Shown here: piece by piece, positions 24,939-28,333 of the stretch
How the letters are laid out: each line of letters opens with the position of its first letter
Numbering within the stretch: the stretch's first letter is position 1
Assembly: GCA_050954505.1 (NCBI GenBank)
Contig: JBPBPY010000129.1
Span: 1 to 28,333, forward strand
DNA length: 28,333 bases
Reading direction: 5' to 3'
From: JAQGMO01 sp050954505
Lineage (GTDB): Bacteria > Pseudomonadota > Gammaproteobacteria > Burkholderiales > Burkholderiaceae_D
Position numbers and translations under genes: made by a program
The notes under the pieces: model-generated
Database searches by the model: none
Seen by the model: the letters and a program-made list of their open reading frames with translations, nothing else
Told to the model about the DNA's origin: nothing

Positions 24939-25067
24939 GTGTTTACCAAGATTTCCTGGGCCATCCTGATCGTGCTGCTGGTCAGCGTGGCAGCCATGCA
25001 GGTGCAGCACCACTATGCCTTGCAAGGTAGTGAAACGGCGTATGGCCGCACGCTCAAGACAAGTTGA
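24939..25067 (+). CDS. Possible 42-residue single-pass membrane protein
   Basis: A GTG at 24939, preceded by GGGAG at a ten-base distance, opens a frame for 42 residues: a short basic start, a hydrophobic stretch WAILIVLLVSVAAMQV, then a polar tail ending LKTS. An in-frame ATG at 24861 is an alternative. It lies in the roughly 310-base gap before htpX, ending 31 bases before the htpX ATG. The codon choice fits the neighbours, but no relatives are recognised, so it remains a candidate. Confidence 0.42.
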   Translation: MFTKISWAILIVLLVSVAAMQVQHHYALQGSETAYGRTLKTS

Positions 25068-25098
25068 TTCTCACCCATGAACCTTTTCTGGAACAATC

Positions 25099-25971
25099 AT
25101 GAAACGCATCCTTCTTTTTATTGCAACCAACCTTGCCATCATGCTGGTGTTGGGAATTTCCGCCAGTTTGCTGGGCGTCAACCGCTATCTGACGGCAAAC
25201 GGCCTGAATCTGACCACCCTGCTGGGCTTTTCACTGCTGATGGGGTTTGGCGGTTCCTTCATTTCCTTGCTGATGTCCAAGCCCATCGCCAAGTGGTCGA
25301 CCGGAGCACGGGTGATCGACCATCCTGAAAATTCGACCGAGCAATGGTTGCTTGCAACCGTAGCAGCGCAGGCGGCGCGGGTCGGCATCAGCACACCGGA
25401 GGTGGCAGTCTATGACGGCGCGCCAAATGCCTTTGCCACCGGCGCGTCGAAGAACAGCTCGCTGGTGGCGGTTTCGACAGGCTTGCTGGAATCGATGACC
25501 AGGCAGGAGGTCGAGGCGGTGCTGGCGCATGAAATCGCCCATGTGGCCAATGGCGACATGGTGACACTGACGCTGATCCAGGGCGTGGTGAATACCTTCG
25601 TGATTTTTGCCGCCCGTGTGGTGGGTTATTTCGTCGATTCCTTCCTGCGCCGCAATGATGAACAGAGCAGCGGGCCGGGGATCGGCTACATGATGACGGT
25701 GTTCGTCTGCGATCTGCTGTTCGGCGTCTTGGCCAGCATCATCGTGATGTGGTTTTCGCGCCAGCGCGAGTTCCGGGCCGATAGCGGCGCGGCAAACATC
25801 CTCGGTACGCCTTCACCGATGATTGCAGCGCTCAAGCGCCTGGGCGGCATCGACGGCAATGACCTGCCGAAGAACATGAGTGCACTGGGTATTGCCGGCG
25901 GCATGAGTTCGCTGTTTTCCAGCCATCCGCGCATCGAGGATCGGATTGCGGCGTTGCAGGGGGTTCGCTGA
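25099..25971 (+). CDS. htpX: Membrane zinc metalloprotease HtpX
   Basis: HtpX is an inner-membrane M48 protease that degrades misfolded membrane proteins alongside FtsH. The 290-residue protein has two N-terminal membrane helices (about 4-26 and 37-59), the zinc motif HEIAHVANGD (His144, Glu145, His148), two further hydrophobic stretches (about 155-180 and 197-219), and the third ligand Glu224 in RQREFRADSGAA. It ends with SSHPRIEDRIAALQ. Length is normal. In E. coli htpX belongs to the Cpx stress regulon, which makes the nearby two-component pair a possible regulator, by inference only. A repeat-rich gap follows directly after the stop. Confidence 0.96.
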   Translation: MKRILLFIATNLAIMLVLGISASLLGVNRYLTANGLNLTTLLGFSLLMGFGGSFISLLMSKPIAKWSTGARVIDHPENSTEQWLLATVAAQAARVGISTPEVAVYDGAPNAFATGASKNSSLVAVSTGLLESMTRQEVEAVLAHEIAHVANGDMVTLTLIQGVVNTFVIFAARVVGYFVDSFLRRNDEQSSGPGIGYMMTVFVCDLLFGVLASIIVMWFSRQREFRADSGAANILGTPSPMIAALKRLGGIDGNDLPKNMSALGIAGGMSSLFSSHPRIEDRIAALQGVR

Positions 25972-25985
25972 GGTTTGGAAACCTT

Positions 25986-26217
25986 CGCTGGGGCTGGGGA
26001 GGTTGATTGCCGTTGCCAAGGCTGGGGCTGGGGAGGTTGATTGCCGTTGCTGAGGCCGGGGAGGTTGATTGCCGTTGCCGAGGCTGGGGCTGGGGAGGTT
26101 GATTGCCGTTGCTGAGGCCGGGGAGGTTGGATTGCCGTTGCTGAGGCCGGGGAGGTTGGATTGCCGTTGCTGAGGCCGGGGAGGTTGGATTGCCGTTGCT
26201 GAGGCCGGGGAGGTTGA
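25986..26217. repeat. G-rich minisatellite with two interleaved unit sizes
   Basis: Starting 15 bases after the htpX stop, seven full units and one partial are present. Each ends in TTGCCGTTG. Long units (26016-26049 and 26078-26111, 34 bases) contain GGCTGGGGCTGGGG; short units (26050-26077, 28 bases; 26112-26198, three of 29 bases) contain GGCCGGGG. The first unit is a 30-base long-type copy. The order long, long, short, long, short, short, short shows unequal exchange or slippage between the types. Translated frames on either strand show no recognisable protein. Confidence 0.92.
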
Positions 26218-26290
26218 GGCAGGGGCAATTGCCGGGGCAGCGCAGTCGTGCCTCCAATGTCGCCGCCCCGGCAACAGCCCCTGCCTCAAC
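26213..26290. other. Very strong 78-base hairpin between convergent genes
   Basis: Outer arms GTTGAGGCAGGGGC (26213-26226) and GCCCCTGCCTCAAC (26277-26290) are perfectly complementary over 14 bases. After a 2-by-2 internal loop, inner arms TTGCCGGGGC (26229-26238) and GCCCCGGCAA (26265-26274) pair over 10 bases, closing a 26-base loop. The left arm begins inside the last minisatellite unit. It could terminate or protect transcripts from both directions, though neither side has a T-run. Confidence 0.85.
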
Positions 26291-26331
26291 CAGCGAACGT
26301 ATCGCTGCTGCGTAGTTCAATGCAAGAACAT

Positions 26332-26562
26332 TTTGCTGTTTGCTGTTTGCTGTTTGCTGTTTGCTGTTTGCTGTTTGCTGTTTGCTGTTTGCTGTTTGCT
26401 GTTTGCTGTTTGCTGTTTGCTGTTTGCTGTTTGATCTTTAGCGTTTGATGTTCGTTGTTTGATGTTCGTTGTTCGTTGTTCGTTGTTCGTTGTTCGTTGT
26501 TCGTTGTTCGTTGTTCGTTGTTCGTTGTTCGTTGTTCGTTGTTCGTTGTTCGTTGTTTGATT
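26332..26562. repeat. Heptanucleotide array: 33 units in phase
   Basis: Fourteen perfect TTTGCTG units (26332-26429) are followed by five variant heptamers (TTTGATC, TTTAGCG, TTTGATG, TTCGTTG, TTTGATG; 26430-26464), thirteen perfect TTCGTTG units (26465-26555) and a final TTTGATT (26556-26562). Phase is kept throughout, so the two blocks share an origin. It ends 11 bases from the stop codon of the TerC-family gene. The unit length is not a multiple of three, and the array lies outside both flanking genes. Confidence 0.95.
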
Positions 26563-26573
26563 TACTCTCTGGA

Positions 26574-28130
26574 CTAATCCATCTCGTCTTCGCTGCGGTC
26601 GATGCGTTTGATGTCGACACAGGCAATGCGACGGTCGTCGACTTCGGCAATTTCAAAGCGCAAGCCATCGAGTTCGATGGCCGCGCCTGCGGCTGGCAGG
26701 GTTTCGAAGCGGGCCAGCAAAAATCCTGCCAATGAAGTGAATTCGTCGCCTTCCGAGACCAGCGCATCGGTGAGCAAGACCTGCTCGAGATGGTGCAGGT
26801 CGGCGCTGCCGTCGACGCGCCAGTGGCCGTCGCCCTGGACCTGGACGGTGGGTTGTTCATCTTCATCGGGGAATTCGCCGGCGATCGCTTCGAGGATGTC
26901 AATGGCGGTGACCACGCCCTGGATGGTGCCGTATTCGTCGGCGACCATGACCAGGCGCACGCCGGCGCGCTTGAGGGTTTCCATGACCTTCAGCACGCCG
27001 ACCGACCCGGGGAGGATGACGGCTTCGCGCAGGCTGCGCTGTTCATCGATGCGCCCGAGCATGGCGAGGTCGCTCATGAGGTCCTGGCCGCGGGCCACGC
27101 CAATGATGCTGTCGAGCTGGCCGCGGGCGACAGGAAAAAAACTGTGCGGCGTGGCGCGGATTTCCCGGCTGATCTTGTCGGCGTCGTCGTCGAGGTTGAT
27201 CCAGGAGACATCGGAGCGCGGCGTCATGATGGAACGGATGGACCGCTCGGCGAGGGTGAGCACGCCGCTGACCATGTTGCGCTCTTCTTCGCCAAAGGCG
27301 GCTTCCTGTTCGGCAGCGATGGCGGCAGCTTGTTCTGCCGCCTGTTCGCGGGTGCGGCTGCCGAGCAGGCGCAGCACGGCGCCGGCGGTGCGGTCGCGCA
27401 GCGGCAGGCGCGCTTCGTTTTTCATGAAGTTGCGGCGCGCAAGCTGGTTGAAAAATTCAATGACGACCGAAAAGCCGATGGCGGCGTAGAGGTAACCTTT
27501 GGGAATCTTGAAACCGAGCCCTTCGGCAACCAGCGACAGGCCGATCATCAGCAGGAAACTCAGGCAGAGTACGACGACGGTGGTATGGGCGTTGACGAAA
27601 CGCGTGAGCGGCTTGGAGGCCAGCACCATGATCGCCATGGAAATGACAACAGCGGCCATCATCACGGCCAGTTCTTCGACCATGCCCACGGCAGTGATGA
27701 CGGAGTCGAGCGAAAAGACCGCATCGAGCACGACGATCTGGGCGATCACCAGCCCCAGGCTGGCGTAGGCCTTGTTGCCGCTGCTTTGGTGCAGCTGTCC
27801 TTCGAGGCGCTCGTGCAGTTCCATGGTGGCTTTGAAGAGCAGGAAAATGCCGCCCAGCAGAAGAATCATGTCGCGTCCGGAGAGCGACAGGCCGTAGAAG
27901 GAGAACAGCGGCGTGGTCAGGGTCACCAGCCAGGAAATGCCTGCCAGCAGCGCCAGGCGCATGAGCATGGCCAGGGACAGGCCGATCAGACGCGCGCGGT
28001 CGCGTTGTTCAGGAGGGACTTTTTCAGCCAGGATGGCAATGAAGATCAGGTTGTCGATGCCAAGGACGATTTCGAGCAGCACCAGCGTGAGCAGACCGAT
28101 CCAGATCGAGGGGTCGTAAAACCATTCCAT
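26574..28130 (-). CDS. TerC-family membrane protein with CBS pair and CorC/HlyC domain (YoaE/YegH type)
   Basis: The 518-residue product (ATG 28130, MEWFYDPSIWIG) matches the domain order and length of E. coli YoaE. An N-terminal TerC domain of about seven membrane segments (1-230) carries LLEIVLGIDNLIFIAIL and LDAVFSLDSVITAVGM, with the acidic residues typical of the family. A charged linker contains EQAAEQAAAIAAEQEA. A CBS pair follows (about 300-430; ERSIRSIMTPRSDVSWI, VMVADEYGTIQGVVT), then a C-terminal transporter-associated CorC_HlyC domain. TerC proteins are linked to metal-ion efflux, notably Mn2+ or Ca2+, and may help load exported proteins. The frame is open to 28193, but that start would add 21 residues before the usual N-terminus. 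Confidence 0.93.
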   Translation of the reverse strand: MEWFYDPSIWIGLLTLVLLEIVLGIDNLIFIAILAEKVPPEQRDRARLIGLSLAMLMRLALLAGISWLVTLTTPLFSFYGLSLSGRDMILLLGGIFLLFKATMELHERLEGQLHQSSGNKAYASLGLVIAQIVVLDAVFSLDSVITAVGMVEELAVMMAAVVISMAIMVLASKPLTRFVNAHTTVVVLCLSFLLMIGLSLVAEGLGFKIPKGYLYAAIGFSVVIEFFNQLARRNFMKNEARLPLRDRTAGAVLRLLGSRTREQAAEQAAAIAAEQEAAFGEEERNMVSGVLTLAERSIRSIMTPRSDVSWINLDDDADKISREIRATPHSFFPVARGQLDSIIGVARGQDLMSDLAMLGRIDEQRSLREAVILPGSVGVLKVMETLKRAGVRLVMVADEYGTIQGVVTAIDILEAIAGEFPDEDEQPTVQVQGDGHWRVDGSADLHHLEQVLLTDALVSEGDEFTSLAGFLLARFETLPAAGAAIELDGLRFEIAEVDDRRIACVDIKRIDRSEDEMD

Positions 28131-28244
28131 GCGCAGCTTGTCCCGAGGAAGAAAGTGGTCTGACTTTACCAGAATATCTTGCCGGCATGCCAATGGCTGG
28201 TGCGATCAGCACGGTCATGGCGAGCGGGCCGCATGGCGCCGGTT

Positions 28245-28333
28245 TCAGTAGACGTCACGCCGGTACCGTCCGTCGGCAACCAGCTGCTCGACCAGGGCGG
28301 CGCCCAGCACGCTGGCCAGGGCCGCATCGACGC
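28245..28333 (-). CDS. C-terminal end of an unidentified gene (cut by window edge)
   Basis: On the minus strand a frame enters from the window edge and ends at a TGA (28245-28247), giving 28 residues that end DGRYRRDVY. The codons are strongly GC-rich in third positions, as in neighbouring genes, which supports coding. The fragment is too short to assign a family. Confidence 0.5.
   Translation of the reverse strand, partial: VDAALASVLGAALVEQLVADGRYRRDVY

Noticed and set aside
25986..26217. The minisatellite considered as a CRISPR array.
   Set aside because: There are no unique spacers: the units are contiguous and similar along their whole length, and no cas genes are nearby.
26248..26902. 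Open frames through the heptamer array giving seven-residue peptide repeats.
   Set aside because: A 7-base repeat without stops is open in all frames and produces such repeats automatically. There is no start signal, and one frame overlaps the TerC-family gene.
1..28333. Insertion sequences, prophage or integrated elements.
   Set aside because: No transposase, integrase, tRNA-flanked attachment site or target duplication was seen, and gene content and base composition are uniform.

Overview
The window is a GC-rich chromosomal segment that looks like a betaproteobacterium of the family Oxalobacteraceae (Janthinobacterium/Massilia/Duganella type). This is inferred from protein character and from two gene orders familiar in Burkholderiales: mpl-yqiA-rnb-tonB-aroE-mtgA, and redoxin-aroQ-accB-accC-prmA-DUF3426-pfkB. 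I see no mobile element, CRISPR array, tRNA or rRNA.

Layout. (1) 1-8340, minus strand: the N-terminal part of corA (cut by the window edge), then a tightly packed run transcribed from mpl toward mtgA. It combines peptidoglycan recycling and synthesis (mpl, mtgA), an esterase (yqiA), an RNB exoribonuclease, a TonB-family protein and shikimate dehydrogenase (aroE). (2) 8547-16416, plus strand: an uncharacterised protein, a TlpA-like thioredoxin, aroQ, accB-accC, prmA, a zinc-ribbon/DUF3426 membrane protein and a PfkB-family sugar kinase, closed by a clear intrinsic terminator. (3) 16547-17711, minus strand: a glycine/alanine-rich membrane protein followed by a 24-residue hydrophobic miniprotein with its own Shine-Dalgarno sequence and terminator. 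(4) 18069-22556: an EAL-HDOD signalling protein (+), an AI-2E-family permease (-), an exported MsrA (-) and, divergent from it, an OmpR-type response regulator. (5) 22603-25971, plus strand: the partner histidine kinase, two small uncharacterised envelope-type ORFs and htpX. (6) 25972-26573: a gene-free, repeat-filled stretch between convergent htpX and a TerC-CBS-CorC protein. (7) The last bases hold the C-terminus of an unidentified minus-strand gene.

Much of the content concerns the envelope: MtgA, Mpl, TonB, TlpA, MsrA, HtpX, a two-component system and several membrane proteins. Fatty-acid initiation (accBC) and the shikimate pathway (aroE, aroQ) supply housekeeping functions.

The most unusual features are not ordinary genes. 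They are: (a) the charged Glu/Ala tail of the RNB ribonuclease, which continues for about 100 codons in the -1 frame past its stop codon; (b) a 231-base array of 33 heptamers in perfect phase, next to a 28-34 base minisatellite and a very strong hairpin, all between two convergent genes; (c) 12-base tandem repeats at gene edges, including four copies just before the response-regulator start, three of which carry an SD-like AAGG; (d) the miniprotein transcription unit. I found no strong evidence for a wholly new multi-gene system. The repeat-rich gene ends are the best lead.
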